From Sphingomonadaceae bacterium (GTDB lineage Bacteria; Pseudomonadota; Alphaproteobacteria; Sphingomonadales; Sphingomonadaceae): DNA of 64,000 nt. The position numbers and the translations under genes are program-made. Positions within the stretch are counted from its first letter, which is position 1. Every line of letters begins with the position of its first letter. The notes under the pieces are model-generated. The model was not told the DNA's origin. It made no database searches and was given only the letters and a program-made list of their open reading frames with translations. Location: assembly GCA_947453945.1 (NCBI GenBank), contig CANGJB010000004.1, positions 39,405 through 103,404 on the forward strand, given 5' to 3'. Of this stretch, positions 8,819 through 18,193 are shown piece by piece.

Positions 8819-9373
8819 ATGATCAAGAAATACAGCGGCATAGCGATTGCGCTCCACTGGATCATCGCTCTTGGCATTCTGGCGAACCTGCTGCTGCCCA
8901 ACATCTGGGAAGCCGTGAGTGATGAAAACGTGCGCCCGCTGATCGATGCGCACAAGTCCATCGGGGTGACCGTGCTGGGCCTTGCGGCGATGCGGCTGCT
9001 GTGGCGGCTGACGCACACGCCCCCTGCCCTGCCCGCCAGCTACAAGCCGTGGGAAGTGAAGGCGAGCCACGTGGCGCACTGGGCGCTCTATGCCATGATC
9101 TTTGCCATGCCGCTGACCGGGTGGATCATGGATTCGGCGTGGAAGGACGCTGCGACCCATCCGATGCAGTGGTTCGGCCTGTTTGAATGGCCGCGCATCG
9201 GCATGGTTATGGGGCTGGACGAAGTGACCAAGAAATCGGTCCACGACAGCTTTGGCGAGGCGCACGAAGTGCTGGGCTATGTGCTGTGGGCGCTGTTTGC
9301 AGCGCACGTGATCGGCGCGCTGAAGCACCAGTGGATCGATGGCGAGAAAGAACTGCAGCGCATGATGCCGTAA
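8819..9373 (+). CDS. Cytochrome b561 family protein
   Basis: The protein is 184 residues with four predicted membrane helices. Histidines suited to bind two b-type hemes are in IALHWIIAL, DAHKSIG, SHVAHWALYA and EAHEVLGYVL. Bacterial b561 proteins pass electrons from ubiquinol or superoxide to periplasmic or membrane partners. Divergently arranged with the GT2 gene, with about 96 bp between them. No dedicated partner is adjacent. The call is firm at family level. Confidence 0.88.
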   Translation: MIKKYSGIAIALHWIIALGILANLLLPNIWEAVSDENVRPLIDAHKSIGVTVLGLAAMRLLWRLTHTPPALPASYKPWEVKASHVAHWALYAMIFAMPLTGWIMDSAWKDAATHPMQWFGLFEWPRIGMVMGLDEVTKKSVHDSFGEAHEVLGYVLWALFAAHVIGALKHQWIDGEKELQRMMP

Positions 9374-9377
9374 GGCG

Positions 9378-9908
9378 CTAGATGATCGCTGCTGCCGCGG
9401 CATCGAAGGCGGCTTCAAGCGCCGGATTGGTGCCGCGCAGCCCAGCCACGACCTCGCCGGCCCAGCGAACATAGTCTGCTTTGCGGGCCTGATCCCAGTC
9501 TGCCGGCGGCGAAACGGCAAGATCGCGCAAGTTGGCGATCTTGTCCGCAAGCTTGACCAGCTTAGCACCATGCGACTTGCCCGGCGCGTGCGCGATCTGG
9601 AGTTGCTTGCGTTCGGCCTTGGGCAGCAACTTGTCGTCGGTCACCTCAGCGACCATTCCGGCCACGCGTGTACCAAAGCGCACTTCAAGTTCGGCAGGCG
9701 TAGTTTCGGTGTCCTCCACAGTATCATGAAGCAGGGCGGCGGCGATCACGTCGGCATCGGCAACACCACCTTCGCGCGCGAGGATCGTGGCGAGCACGAG
9801 CGGATGGTTGATATAGGGCGTTGCCTCAGCGTCCTTGCGGCGCTGGCGGCGGTGCTTTTCGGCTGCGAACGCGGCAGCATCGAGGACGAGCACGAGATCG
9901 GGATTCAT
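9378..9908 (-). CDS. HD-domain phosphohydrolase (RelA/SpoT- or MESH1-like)
   Basis: The start is ATG 9908, with AAGGAA nine bases upstream; the protein has 176 residues. It shows the HD signature ALLHDTVEDTETT, an upstream metal histidine in YINHPLVLATIL, and the later KLVKLADKIANLRDL, all typical of the hydrolase half of SpoT and of the stand-alone MESH1 family. No synthetase or regulatory domain is present. It may hydrolyse (p)ppGpp or a related nucleotide; the substrate is inferred from the family. It nearly abuts the convergent cytochrome b561 gene. Confidence 0.82.
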   Translation of the reverse strand: MNPDLVLVLDAAAFAAEKHRRQRRKDAEATPYINHPLVLATILAREGGVADADVIAAALLHDTVEDTETTPAELEVRFGTRVAGMVAEVTDDKLLPKAERKQLQIAHAPGKSHGAKLVKLADKIANLRDLAVSPPADWDQARKADYVRWAGEVVAGLRGTNPALEAAFDAAAAAII

Positions 9909-10091
9909 GGTGGTTTCCTTTGCAGGATTGGCCGGCGCATACATTCAGAAGGCCAAATACGACCTTTCGGGACTATGCTGTCACGGTGGGGCTGAAAAAC
10001 GGTGGGACGAGCCAAGATTGGCGTGCTGCAGCTTGACAGCAAAGACCCTGCGCTTACGCCTTGGACTTAACGGTGGTTCGGGGGTATTGCA

Positions 10092-11816
10092 ATGAGGAAA
10101 CTGGCTGTTTCGGGCACTCTGGCGCTGGTGCTTGCGGCGACTTCGGCGGAGGCGAAAACCGCGCCTGCCGATACCGTGCTGCATCATGGCACGATCCTGA
10201 CCGTGGATGCCAAGGACCGCGTGGTTCAGGCCATGGCGATCCGCGGCGGGCGCATTGTCGCGCTGGGGAGCGACAAGGCGGTTGCGGCTTTCATCGGCAA
10301 GCGCACCAAGGTGATCGATCTGGCGGGCAAGACTGCCACGCCGGGGATGATCGACGCCCATGCTCATGCGCTGGAAGGCGGGATCGACGAAGTTGCCAAC
10401 CTCCAGCTGGGCGAGGCTTCGAGCGTTGCGGATTTCCTGGCGCGGGTGAAGGCGCGCGCGGCGGAATTGCCGGCGGGCGCGTGGCTGACGGGTTCAGGCT
10501 GGAACGAGAGCCGCATTGCCGAGCACCGGCCGCCGAGCCTGGCCGAACTGGACGCGGTATCGGGCGGCCATCCGGTCGCGCTGGGGAACACGACAGGACA
10601 TTATACGCTGGTGAACAGCGCGGTGCTCACGCTGGCGGGGGTGACGGCGGCGACGCCCGATCCGGCGGGGGGGCGCTTTGACAAGGACGCCAGCGGCTCG
10701 CTGACCGGGGTGATCTATGACAGCGCACAGGATGTGCTCGACAAGCTGGTGCCGCCGGTGGACGCGGCGACGCGGACCAAGGGGCTGACGCATGTTATCG
10801 AAGGGGCGCTGTCTGAAGGGCTGACGGGCTTCAAGGACCCGCGCACCGGGCGCTTGCAGTGGGATGTCTATGCCGCAGCGGCCAAGCAGGCGCCGCTGAA
10901 CGTGCATGTCTGCACGCTCACGTTCGCGCAGACCGACATGACGGCGGCGCGCGCGGCGGTGGACGATTATCGCCAGCGCAAGCGGGAACTGGCGGGCCTC
11001 AAGGGCCGCAACCTTGATGTGTGCGGTGTGAAGATCTTCCTCGACGGATCGGGCGCGGGGCGCACGGCTTGGGTTTACCAGCCGTTCGAGACCGACGCTG
11101 CGCATGCCAATCCGGGCACGGGCTTTCCGATGATGGGGGCCGATGTCTATCGCCAGATGGTGGACCTCTTCACCAAGGAAGGCATGCCGATCGGTACCCA
11201 TGCCATCGGTGACCGGGCGATTGACACCGTGGTCGATGCCTATGCCGAGGCGCTGAAGGCGTGGCCCAAGCAGGGTCTGCGCCACAGCCTGATCCACGCC
11301 AATCTGCCGACCGATCATGCCATCGACGTGATGGCCGACCTTCAGAAGAAGTACGATTCCGGCTATCCCGAAGCGCAGGCGGAATTCCTGTGGTTTCTGG
11401 GCGATGCGCTGGCCGCCGGATGGGGGCCGCAGCGCAGCGCGCGGATGATGCCCTACGCGACTTACGTGAAGCGCGGGATCATCTACAGCGATGGGTCGGA
11501 CTATCCGGTGACGCCTTATGCGCCGCGCTATGGCTTGTGGTCATCCGTGGCGCGTGAGCCTGATGGGGACCGCTTTGGCAAGGCGCCGTTCGGCTTGGGC
11601 GAAGCGGTGGACATTCACACTGCGATGAAGAGCCACACGATCTGGGCGGCGCGGCAGCTGTTTCTCGAAAAGGAGACGGGCTCGCTCGAAGTGGGCAAGC
11701 TGGCCGATGTGGCGGTGTGGGACCGCAATCCTTATGCCGTGCCGACCGCCGATCTCAAGGACATGCGCTGCATGATGACCCTGTTTGGCGGCAGGATCGT
11801 GTTTGTGAGGAAGTAA
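10092..11816 (+). CDS. Secreted amidohydrolase (Amidohydrolase_3)
   Basis: The protein is 574 residues with a signal peptide (MRKLAVSGTLALVLAATSAEA). Metal ligands are visible in GMIDAHAHALEGG, a mid-chain lysine region (CGVKIFLDGSGAG), GTHAIGDRAID, SLIHANLP and the late Asp of YSDGSDYPV. It belongs to the same YtcJ-like group as the 3254-5014 protein but uses the Sec pathway instead of Tat, and the two are clearly diverged. The stop overlaps the next start as TAATG. It probably hydrolyses an amide or imide in the periplasm; the substrate is unknown. Confidence 0.85.
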   Translation: MRKLAVSGTLALVLAATSAEAKTAPADTVLHHGTILTVDAKDRVVQAMAIRGGRIVALGSDKAVAAFIGKRTKVIDLAGKTATPGMIDAHAHALEGGIDEVANLQLGEASSVADFLARVKARAAELPAGAWLTGSGWNESRIAEHRPPSLAELDAVSGGHPVALGNTTGHYTLVNSAVLTLAGVTAATPDPAGGRFDKDASGSLTGVIYDSAQDVLDKLVPPVDAATRTKGLTHVIEGALSEGLTGFKDPRTGRLQWDVYAAAAKQAPLNVHVCTLTFAQTDMTAARAAVDDYRQRKRELAGLKGRNLDVCGVKIFLDGSGAGRTAWVYQPFETDAAHANPGTGFPMMGADVYRQMVDLFTKEGMPIGTHAIGDRAIDTVVDAYAEALKAWPKQGLRHSLIHANLPTDHAIDVMADLQKKYDSGYPEAQAEFLWFLGDALAAGWGPQRSARMMPYATYVKRGIIYSDGSDYPVTPYAPRYGLWSSVAREPDGDRFGKAPFGLGEAVDIHTAMKSHTIWAARQLFLEKETGSLEVGKLADVAVWDRNPYAVPTADLKDMRCMMTLFGGRIVFVRK

Positions 11817-12541
11817 TGGCGGCCGCCGTGCTGCCTGCCGCCATCTGCCTTGCATTAACTCAGCCCTATGCCGGGGAGCCCCCTGCCCTGCGCGCCGCCG
11901 CGCCCGCCATTCCGGCGGCGGCGTCATCTGCCCAAGGGTTTGCCCCGCCGGGCTGGGAGGTCGCGGCCACGGCGGAGGGCGATCTCGACTTCGACGGGCA
12001 CAGCGATCTGGCGGTGATCCTGAAAGGCAATGATCCCGGCTGCATCGTTGACACCGGGAGCGCGGGCGAGCCGCTGGATACCAACCCGCGCGTGCTGCTG
12101 ATCGCCTTTGCGCGGCCTGAGCACTTCGTGCTGCAGGTGACCAATCCGGCAGTCATCCCGCGCAAGGATGATCCCTTTATGGACGATCCGCTGACCCCTG
12201 ATGCGTTCACCATCAAGAACGGGGTGCTGCGACTGGGGCTGACCTACTGGCGCAGCATGGGCGGCTGGACCACGTATAGCACGTCGCTTTCGTTCCGCTG
12301 GAACGAGCACGCCTTTGCGCTGATCGGCTATGACCGCCAGACGGTGAACCGCGCCAGCGGCGAGACCGAGACGGTGAGCGTGAACTATCCGGCGCGCCGT
12401 GCCTTCACCGCCAAGGGTTCGATCGAGGACGACAAGCCCGGGCCAAAACGCTGGCAGCGGATCCTGCCGCAAAAAAAGTCGGAAACCTTGGCTTCCATCG
12501 GCGACGGGCTGGCCTTCGAGCCAAAGCTGGCGAAGCGCTAG
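11816..12541 (+). CDS. Exported protein of unknown function
   Basis: The protein is 241 residues from ATG 11816, which overlaps the previous stop (TAATG) and has GAGGAAG just upstream. A hydrophobic N-terminus (MAAAVLPAAICLALTQPYA) suggests export. The motif LDFDGHSDLAVILKG is an FG-GAP or EF-hand-like Asp-rich loop that may bind calcium. The rest is beta-rich with an aromatic block (TYWRSMGGWTTYSTSLSFRW). I do not recognise a catalytic family. Its coupling to the amidohydrolase suggests a role in the same periplasmic process. Confidence 0.7.
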   Translation: MAAAVLPAAICLALTQPYAGEPPALRAAAPAIPAAASSAQGFAPPGWEVAATAEGDLDFDGHSDLAVILKGNDPGCIVDTGSAGEPLDTNPRVLLIAFARPEHFVLQVTNPAVIPRKDDPFMDDPLTPDAFTIKNGVLRLGLTYWRSMGGWTTYSTSLSFRWNEHAFALIGYDRQTVNRASGETETVSVNYPARRAFTAKGSIEDDKPGPKRWQRILPQKKSETLASIGDGLAFEPKLAKR

Positions 12542-12544
12542 CCC

Positions 12545-12910
12545 TCAGCCGAAAATCACATGCTCCTCGCCCAGCCAGAGCGGGGAGCGCGGCAGATCGA
12601 TGAACTTGCGTTCGTCTTCCAGCAGCAGCGCGCCCGCGCGGATGGCTTCGGGCGAGCTGGAGGCGAGGTCTTCCACGCTGTCCCACCACAGCTGCGCCAC
12701 GCCGTCATAGGGCTCGGGCGCACCGCGGGCCACGGCGAAGGGCGCGTTTTCCGTATCGGGCAGCGAGTGCAACTGGACATAGCGGCGGATTTTCAGGTCC
12801 TCTCGCACACTGGCCACCAATGGTCCGTGGGTGTTCAGCCAGTAGTCCTGAAATTCCGCGCGGCTGAGGTGCGGCAGGCGGTGCAGGCAGAATGTGAGCT
12901 TGATCATCAT
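12545..12910 (-). CDS. EthD domain protein
   Basis: The protein is 121 residues with an EthD/dimeric alpha-beta barrel pattern: KLTFCLHRLPHLSRAEFQDY, then WLNTHGPLV, and a C-terminal WLGEEHVIFG. EthD proteins often accompany oxidative degradation enzymes and small aromatic or ether catabolism. Two adjacent ATGs (12910 and 12907) both follow GGGAG. It lies 12 nt downstream of the old-yellow-enzyme gene on the same strand, so the two are probably cotranscribed. Its specific activity is unknown. Confidence 0.8.
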   Translation of the reverse strand: MMIKLTFCLHRLPHLSRAEFQDYWLNTHGPLVASVREDLKIRRYVQLHSLPDTENAPFAVARGAPEPYDGVAQLWWDSVEDLASSSPEAIRAGALLLEDERKFIDLPRSPLWLGEEHVIFG

Positions 12911-12922
12911 GCGTTCTCCCGT

Positions 12923-14212
12923 TCAGCCCTTGCGCGCCTTGAGCCATGCTTTCCCGGCCTTTTGAATGCTGAGCAGCGCCGGGAACGGCGATATGCCGAT
13001 GTTGGCCTTGCCGGTGCGGGCGAGCGCATCGATCTGGGCGTAGTACCAGTAGGTGACGGCAAAACCTTCGACCGCGCGCAGCATCTTGAGGCCGCCGAGG
13101 AACGAGAGCCAGGGCGGAAGGAGCTTGAGCTTGTTTTCCCAGCGATCAAGTTCCTCGGCGCCTGCCAGCAGCTTGGCGGGGCCGGCGGTATCGACGCAGA
13201 GCGGACGGCCGAGGCCGATGACGTCAGCGCCGCCGGTTTCCAGCGCGGTGTTCATCGCGCGGCGGGTGCGAAAACCCCCGGTGACGAGGAGCGGCATGGT
13301 GAGCGAGGCGCGCATGGTCTTGGCGAAATCGACGAAATAAGCCTCGCGCGCAGCGGTTGAGGCCTTCTGCGGTGAGGGCATGTCGGGCGCTTGCATGCCA
13401 TGAATGTCCATCATCGCGGGCTGTTCGTAGGAGCCGCCAGAGATTTCGAGCAGATCGACGCCCGCATCCTGCAGCCAGCGCGCCACGATCACGCTTTCTT
13501 CGAAAGCGAATCCGCCCTTCTGGAAATCGGCAGAATTGAGCTTCACGCCAATGGGGAATTCGGGGCCGACCCCGGCGCGGACGCGGGCGACGACGGCCAT
13601 GAGCATCCGCGCGCGGTTTTCTAGCGCGCCGCCCCACTGATCGCTGCGCAAGTTGGCGCGCGGGCTGAGGAACTGCGAGAGGAGGTAGCCGTGCGCGGCG
13701 TGGATCTGGACGCCGGTGTAGCCAGTGGCCTTCGCCACTTCGGCGGCATGGCCGAAGCGTTCGATGAGATCGAGGATCTCGGGCTCGGTCAGCGCTTCGG
13801 GCAGACCGAACTGCTTGCCGGGGAGGCCGACAGCGACGGCAGAGGGCGCCTTGGGGTGCGGGTTTACGGTGACCTGCGTCTGGCGGCCAGCGTGGCTGAT
13901 CTGCATCCAGATGTGGCCGCCCGCACGCACGCCTGCAGCAGCCATGGCGCGAAGCCCCGCCAGCGCGGCTGCGTCTTGCGGGCCTTGAATGATCACGTTG
14001 CCGGGGCGCTCCAGATGATCGCGGTCAATCTGGACGTTGCCGGTGATGAGGAGGCCCGAGCCGCCATCGGCCCAGAGGCCATAGAGCCGCGTGAGTTCTG
14101 CCGTGGCGCGGCCTTGCGGATCGGCCAGCCCCTCGGTCATCGCGGCCTTGGCGAGGCGGTTGGGCAGAACGGCGCCGCAGGGGAGGACGAGGGGATCGGC
14201 GATGGACGGCAT
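12923..14212 (-). CDS. NADH:flavin oxidoreductase (old yellow enzyme family)
   Basis: The protein is 429 residues from ATG 14212, preceded by GGGAGAG; the track start at 14461 is an unsupported extension. It has an FMN-binding TIM barrel with the substrate motif QIHAAHGYLLSQFLSP, the flavin region HIWMQISHAGRQ, and the phosphate-binding VTGGFRT and GLGRPLCVD. The iron-sulfur and second nucleotide domain of 2,4-dienoyl-CoA reductase are absent, so this is a short OYE form. It would reduce activated C=C bonds. It is transcribed away from the FAD oxidoreductase gene, with a 127-bp divergent gap. Confidence 0.87.
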   Translation of the reverse strand: MPSIADPLVLPCGAVLPNRLAKAAMTEGLADPQGRATAELTRLYGLWADGGSGLLITGNVQIDRDHLERPGNVIIQGPQDAAALAGLRAMAAAGVRAGGHIWMQISHAGRQTQVTVNPHPKAPSAVAVGLPGKQFGLPEALTEPEILDLIERFGHAAEVAKATGYTGVQIHAAHGYLLSQFLSPRANLRSDQWGGALENRARMLMAVVARVRAGVGPEFPIGVKLNSADFQKGGFAFEESVIVARWLQDAGVDLLEISGGSYEQPAMMDIHGMQAPDMPSPQKASTAAREAYFVDFAKTMRASLTMPLLVTGGFRTRRAMNTALETGGADVIGLGRPLCVDTAGPAKLLAGAEELDRWENKLKLLPPWLSFLGGLKMLRAVEGFAVTYWYYAQIDALARTGKANIGISPFPALLSIQKAGKAWLKARKG

Positions 14213-14339
14213 TTTGCGAGCTCTCCCGGATGGGCCGCGCTTGTGGGGCCCTTTCACGGCGCCCCTTAAGCCTTGTTGATCGGGCTGTTGCAAGCGCCGG
14301 GTAAATCGCGTTTGCTGCGGGCGCATGGTTTTTGGGGGA

Positions 14340-15677
14340 ATGATGGTGCGCGAGATCAAGGCCGACGTTCTGGTAATCGGCGGCGGCACGGCGGGCTTTG
14401 GTGCGGCGCTGGGCGCAGCGCGGCAGGGCGCGAAGGTCAGGCTCATCGAGGGGACGAGCAAGATCGGCGGGGTGATGGCGTTCTGCCCGGGGATGCCCTG
14501 GGGCGGCGGCTATCCCACCGGGCGCAGCATCGGCGGGGTTTTCGGCGAGCTGACCGAGCAGCTTTGCGCGATGGAGCCGCCGATGGCCGAGGTGCGGCCC
14601 TCGACGCTGGAGAACTTCGGGCATGAAGTGATCTATGACCATGAAGCGGCTGTCTTCGCGATGTTCCAGATGCTGGAAGATGCGGGCGTCGAGGTGCATC
14701 TCAATACTTTTGCGGGCGCGCCGCGGCTTGAGGCGGGGCGCATCACCAGCGTGGATTGCACCGACCGCACCGGGCCGATGGTGATCGAGGCGGGGATGGT
14801 GATCGACTGTTCGGGCGACGGCGACACCTCGGCGCGCGCGGGCGTGCCGTTCATGGTGGGCGATGGGCGCGGCAACATGATGGGGGTGACGCTCTCATTC
14901 TCCATGATCGGCGCGGACTGGGGGCGCGTGTTTGCGCATGGCGATCCCTATTTCGAGGAAGAAGCCGCAGCCGGGATCGCGGCGGGGCTGCTCCATCCCG
15001 ATCTCGCCAAGCTCTATCTGATGAAGGGCTTTCATCCCGATATGGTGTTCTGCAATTCGGTGCACATCCGGGGCGTGGACGGCACTGATCCGCAGGCGGT
15101 AGCGAAGGCGACGCAGGAAGGACGGCGGCGCTGCCACCAGCTGGCTCGGTTCCTCGTGAGCCATGTGCCTGGCTTCGAGCACGCGCGGATGAGCGAGCTG
15201 GGCCCGACGGTGGGCGTGCGCGAGACGCGCAAGCTGGAGGCGGTGCACCGCATTCTGGCAAGCGATCTGCGCGCCGGGGCCAAGCCCGAGGACGGGATCG
15301 TAGCCTGCGACAACCCGATCGATGACGTGATGCGAGGGGATGCCGAAATGACCCACGATGCGATCGTGTCGGAGGGCGATTACTACACCATCCCCTTCCG
15401 CGCGATGGTGCCCGAGGGGCCCGCCAACCTGCTGTTTGCCGGGCGGCTGGTCTGCGCCGATCCGGCGGCCTTCGCCTCTGTGCGCGGGATGCCGCAGTGC
15501 ATGGCGATGGGACAAGCTGCAGGAACGGCGGCGGCGATGGCGCTAGCGGAAGGCGCCGCGGTGCAGGCGCTTGATCCGGCGCGGGTGGTGGCGGCGCTCG
15601 CGGCGCAAGGGATGCGCGGGATCGGCGGCGATGCGCTGAAGCGGTATGAGCGGGCGCTGGAGAGCATGGAGGGCTAA
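14340..15677 (+). CDS. FAD-dependent oxidoreductase
   Basis: A Rossmann fold opens the protein (ADVLVIGGGTAGFGAALGAA) and ends strand two in LIEGT. A second FAD-contact block (MVIDCSGDGDTSARAG) lies near residue 150, and the C-terminal segment (FAGRLVCADPAAFASVRG) is typical of the FAD_oxidored group. The start is uncertain among ATG 14325, 14340, 14343 and GTG 14346: GGGGGA precedes 14340 immediately, so a start at 14343 or 14346 would be better spaced. Length is about 445 residues. The acylase gene begins 4 nt after its stop. Substrate is unknown. Confidence 0.82.
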   Translation: MMVREIKADVLVIGGGTAGFGAALGAARQGAKVRLIEGTSKIGGVMAFCPGMPWGGGYPTGRSIGGVFGELTEQLCAMEPPMAEVRPSTLENFGHEVIYDHEAAVFAMFQMLEDAGVEVHLNTFAGAPRLEAGRITSVDCTDRTGPMVIEAGMVIDCSGDGDTSARAGVPFMVGDGRGNMMGVTLSFSMIGADWGRVFAHGDPYFEEEAAAGIAAGLLHPDLAKLYLMKGFHPDMVFCNSVHIRGVDGTDPQAVAKATQEGRRRCHQLARFLVSHVPGFEHARMSELGPTVGVRETRKLEAVHRILASDLRAGAKPEDGIVACDNPIDDVMRGDAEMTHDAIVSEGDYYTIPFRAMVPEGPANLLFAGRLVCADPAAFASVRGMPQCMAMGQAAGTAAAMALAEGAAVQALDPARVVAALAAQGMRGIGGDALKRYERALESMEG

Positions 15678-15681
15678 GGCG

Positions 15682-18081
15682 ATGGACGGGGGGCGCTTGA
15701 TCCTTGCGCTGGTGCTGGCGGGGATGCCAGCGGGGGCGCAGGCCGGAGAGGCGGCGCCCTCCCCCGTGCGGATCGACCGCGATGCGTTTGGCGTGCCGCA
15801 TGTGTTTGGCGAGACTTCGGAAGGCGTGCTTTACGGTGCAGGCTATGCCGAGGCGCAGGACCGGCTGGCCGAAATGGAGCAATCGCGGCGGCGGGCGCTG
15901 GGCCGGCTGGCGGAACTGCTCGGGCCATCGGCTGTGGAATCGGACGTGGTCTCGCGCCAGCGGCTGCTGGACCGGGCCGAGCTTTTGCGGATGTATGCGG
16001 CGCTGGGAGGCGAGTATCAGCGGATGATCGCGGCCTATGTGGCGGGCGTGAACCGCGCGATTGCCGAGATCGAGGCGGACCCGGTGCACAAGACGCCTTA
16101 TGAGTTCACCCAATGGGGCGCGAAGCCCGAGCGCTGGGTGCTGACCGATTTCCTCGCCATGATCGCGAGTTTCCCGCGCGGGCGCGGCGGATCGGAGGTT
16201 ACCAACCTGGCCTTCCTGCAGGCGATGACCGCCAAGCATGGCGAGGCCAAGGGACGGCAGCTGTTCAATGATCTGGTGCCGGTCAGCGATCCCGAAACGC
16301 CGACGGTGATCCCACCGGGCGAGGATCTGGCCCCTGCCCAGCCGATGCCGCAGGCGACGTTTCTGACGCTCGCGCCTCTCGGCAAGGCTGCCGAGCCGAT
16401 CCCGGCACCGGGGAAGGATCATAGCCGCTGCCTCGTGCTGGGGCCGCAGCATACCGCGAGCGGGCAGGTGATGATGATGGAGGCGACGGCGGACGGGCCG
16501 GAAATCCATCTGCACGGCGGCGGGTTTGATAGCGCAGGCTTCACGATCCCGGCCTTTGGCGTGCCGATCATGGGGCGCGCGGCGCATCACGGCTGGCTGG
16601 TGACATCGGGCCATGGCGATACGACCGATACATTTGCCGAGAAGCTCGATCCCGCAAATCCGGACCGATACTGGTTCAAGGGCCGGTGGCGGCAGATGGT
16701 GCGGCAGGTGCAGACCATTGCCGTCAAAGGCGCAGGCCCCGTGGCGCGCGTGCTGCGCTGGACAGTGCACGGGCCGGTGGTGAGCGAAGACAAGGCCAGC
16801 GGCGTTGCCTACGCCCAGCGGTTCGCGATGCGCGGGCATGAGCTGGAGAACTGGGCGGCCTTCGTCGACATGCAGCGCGCGCGCTCGCTGGCCGAATTTG
16901 ACGCGGCGATGGGCCGGGTCTCGACCAATTTCGGCATTTGTTATGGCGATGAGAGCGGGCAGATCGGCTTCTGGGAGACAGGGCTGATGCCGCGCCGCGC
17001 GCCAGGCACAGACCCGCGCCTGCCCACCCCCGGCACTGGCGAATACGAGTGGCAGGACTTTCTGACGCCTGCCGAGCGGCCACACATGGTGAACCCCAAG
17101 CAGGGCTGGATCCATGCGTGGAACAGCAAGGCGACCACATGGAGCCGCGAAGGCGATGACGCGCGCATGGGGGCAACTTTCCGCACGTGGCTGGGAGCGA
17201 AGCTGGCGGCGGGTTCCGAGGGCGCGACCTTGGCGGATATGGCGGACTACAACCGGCAGATCTGGAACGGCTTTGGCGCGCGCGACCGGGCCAATGCGCC
17301 GCCGTATTTTTTCGCGCCGTTCCTGCGCGCGGCGGCGGCGAGCGCGAACGATCCCGAGGTTACGCAGGCGGTGGACCTGATGACCGCGTGGAACGGGCTC
17401 TACGAGGACCGGGACGGTGATGAGCGCTATGACAGCGCGGGCCTCACGCTGTTTCGCGCGTGGCTGGAAATGGCGCCCAAGGTGGTGCTGGAGCCAGCGA
17501 TGGGCCCATGGTGGAAGGACATCGACGCCAAGCGCTATCAGAAATACCGCACCGCGCTGCTTTACCGCGTGCTGCAGGGGCCAGCAGCGAGTCTGCCGGT
17601 GGCGTTCGACTATCTGCAAGGGCGGACGCGCGAGGCTGTGGTGGCGGAGACGGTGCGGCAGGCGATCGCAGCGGTGCGGCCGCAGTTCGGCGCTGCCGCG
17701 ATGGCCGATTGGAAACGGCCGATCTTCTGGAAATACTTTACGGAAGGTGCCGAAGATCCGGTCCGCCCGCCGCTGCCCGATGATGACGAGCGCGGCAAGG
17801 CGCTGTGGGGCGAGCTGGGCCTGGGGCCGAAGATGGTGCCGCTGAACGGGGGCGAAGGCTGGGTGGGAATGATGGAGCTGACCCCCGGCGCGCCCGCGAT
17901 TTACACCATCACCGAAGTGGGCGGGCAGAACCAGTTCATCGATCCGGCGCGGCGCGGGACGGCGCACCTGACCGATCAGGTGCAGATGCACGCGCAGAAC
18001 CGCTTCAAGCGGATCGATCTTGCGCCCGGGACCATTGCCGCGGGGCGGGAGAGTTCGGTGACGCTGACGTACGTGCCCTGA
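15682..18081 (+). CDS. Penicillin acylase family (Ntn) amidase
   Basis: The protein has 799 residues from ATG 15682, with a signal peptide ([19 protein letters not shown]). The family layout is alpha subunit, spacer, then a beta subunit starting with a catalytic Ser. The alpha part has [13 protein letters not shown] and [19 protein letters not shown]. The predicted beta start is [15 protein letters not shown] near residue 250, where the usual Ser-Asn is Ser-Arg. The oxyanion and late Asn regions are present ([26 protein letters not shown]). Family members cleave acyl-homoserine lactones, beta-lactams or related amides in the periplasm. Four bases separate it from the FAD oxidoreductase gene. 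Confidence 0.84.
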   Translation: MDGGRLILALVLAGMPAGAQAGEAAPSPVRIDRDAFGVPHVFGETSEGVLYGAGYAEAQDRLAEMEQSRRRALGRLAELLGPSAVESDVVSRQRLLDRAELLRMYAALGGEYQRMIAAYVAGVNRAIAEIEADPVHKTPYEFTQWGAKPERWVLTDFLAMIASFPRGRGGSEVTNLAFLQAMTAKHGEAKGRQLFNDLVPVSDPETPTVIPPGEDLAPAQPMPQATFLTLAPLGKAAEPIPAPGKDHSRCLVLGPQHTASGQVMMMEATADGPEIHLHGGGFDSAGFTIPAFGVPIMGRAAHHGWLVTSGHGDTTDTFAEKLDPANPDRYWFKGRWRQMVRQVQTIAVKGAGPVARVLRWTVHGPVVSEDKASGVAYAQRFAMRGHELENWAAFVDMQRARSLAEFDAAMGRVSTNFGICYGDESGQIGFWETGLMPRRAPGTDPRLPTPGTGEYEWQDFLTPAERPHMVNPKQGWIHAWNSKATTWSREGDDARMGATFRTWLGAKLAAGSEGATLADMADYNRQIWNGFGARDRANAPPYFFAPFLRAAAASANDPEVTQAVDLMTAWNGLYEDRDGDERYDSAGLTLFRAWLEMAPKVVLEPAMGPWWKDIDAKRYQKYRTALLYRVLQGPAASLPVAFDYLQGRTREAVVAETVRQAIAAVRPQFGAAAMADWKRPIFWKYFTEGAEDPVRPPLPDDDERGKALWGELGLGPKMVPLNGGEGWVGMMELTPGAPAIYTITEVGGQNQFIDPARRGTAHLTDQVQMHAQNRFKRIDLAPGTIAAGRESSVTLTYVP

Positions 18082-18139
18082 AGTCCTTTGCGCGCACCCG
18101 GCTTGCCATGAGCGGAGGCACGAACGGAACAGGCGGGAA

Positions 18140-18168
18140 TTGACTTCGACCAGTCGGTCGAATACAGT
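18140..18168 (+). promoter_or_regulatory. Sigma-70-type promoter of hpd
   Basis: TTGACT, a 17-bp spacer and TACAGT give a near-consensus housekeeping promoter about 25 bp upstream of the hpd ATG. The ORF track begins hpd at the TTG of this -35 box, which is not a start codon. Confidence 0.7.
18145..18162. promoter_or_regulatory. TetR-like operator in the hpd promoter spacer
   Basis: TTCGACC-AGTC-GGTCGAA is a perfect 7-bp inverted repeat that fills the whole spacer between the -35 and -10 boxes. The GACC...GGTC form is usual for TetR-family operators. A repressor bound here would block RNA polymerase. No TetR gene is adjacent; the nearest in the window are at 49.8 and 62 kb. Confidence 0.6.
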
Positions 18169-18193
18169 TTCAAATGATACTATTTGGGATCAG

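Noticed and set aside
8723-9571. N-terminal extension of the GT2 ORF to 761 codons
   Set aside because: The added 283 residues are antisense to cytochrome b561; the real start is ATG 8722 at the first membrane helix.
14851-17991. Minus-strand ORF of 1046 codons
   Set aside because: It covers the antisense of two well-supported genes, with His/Arg-rich text typical of a GC-rich shadow frame.
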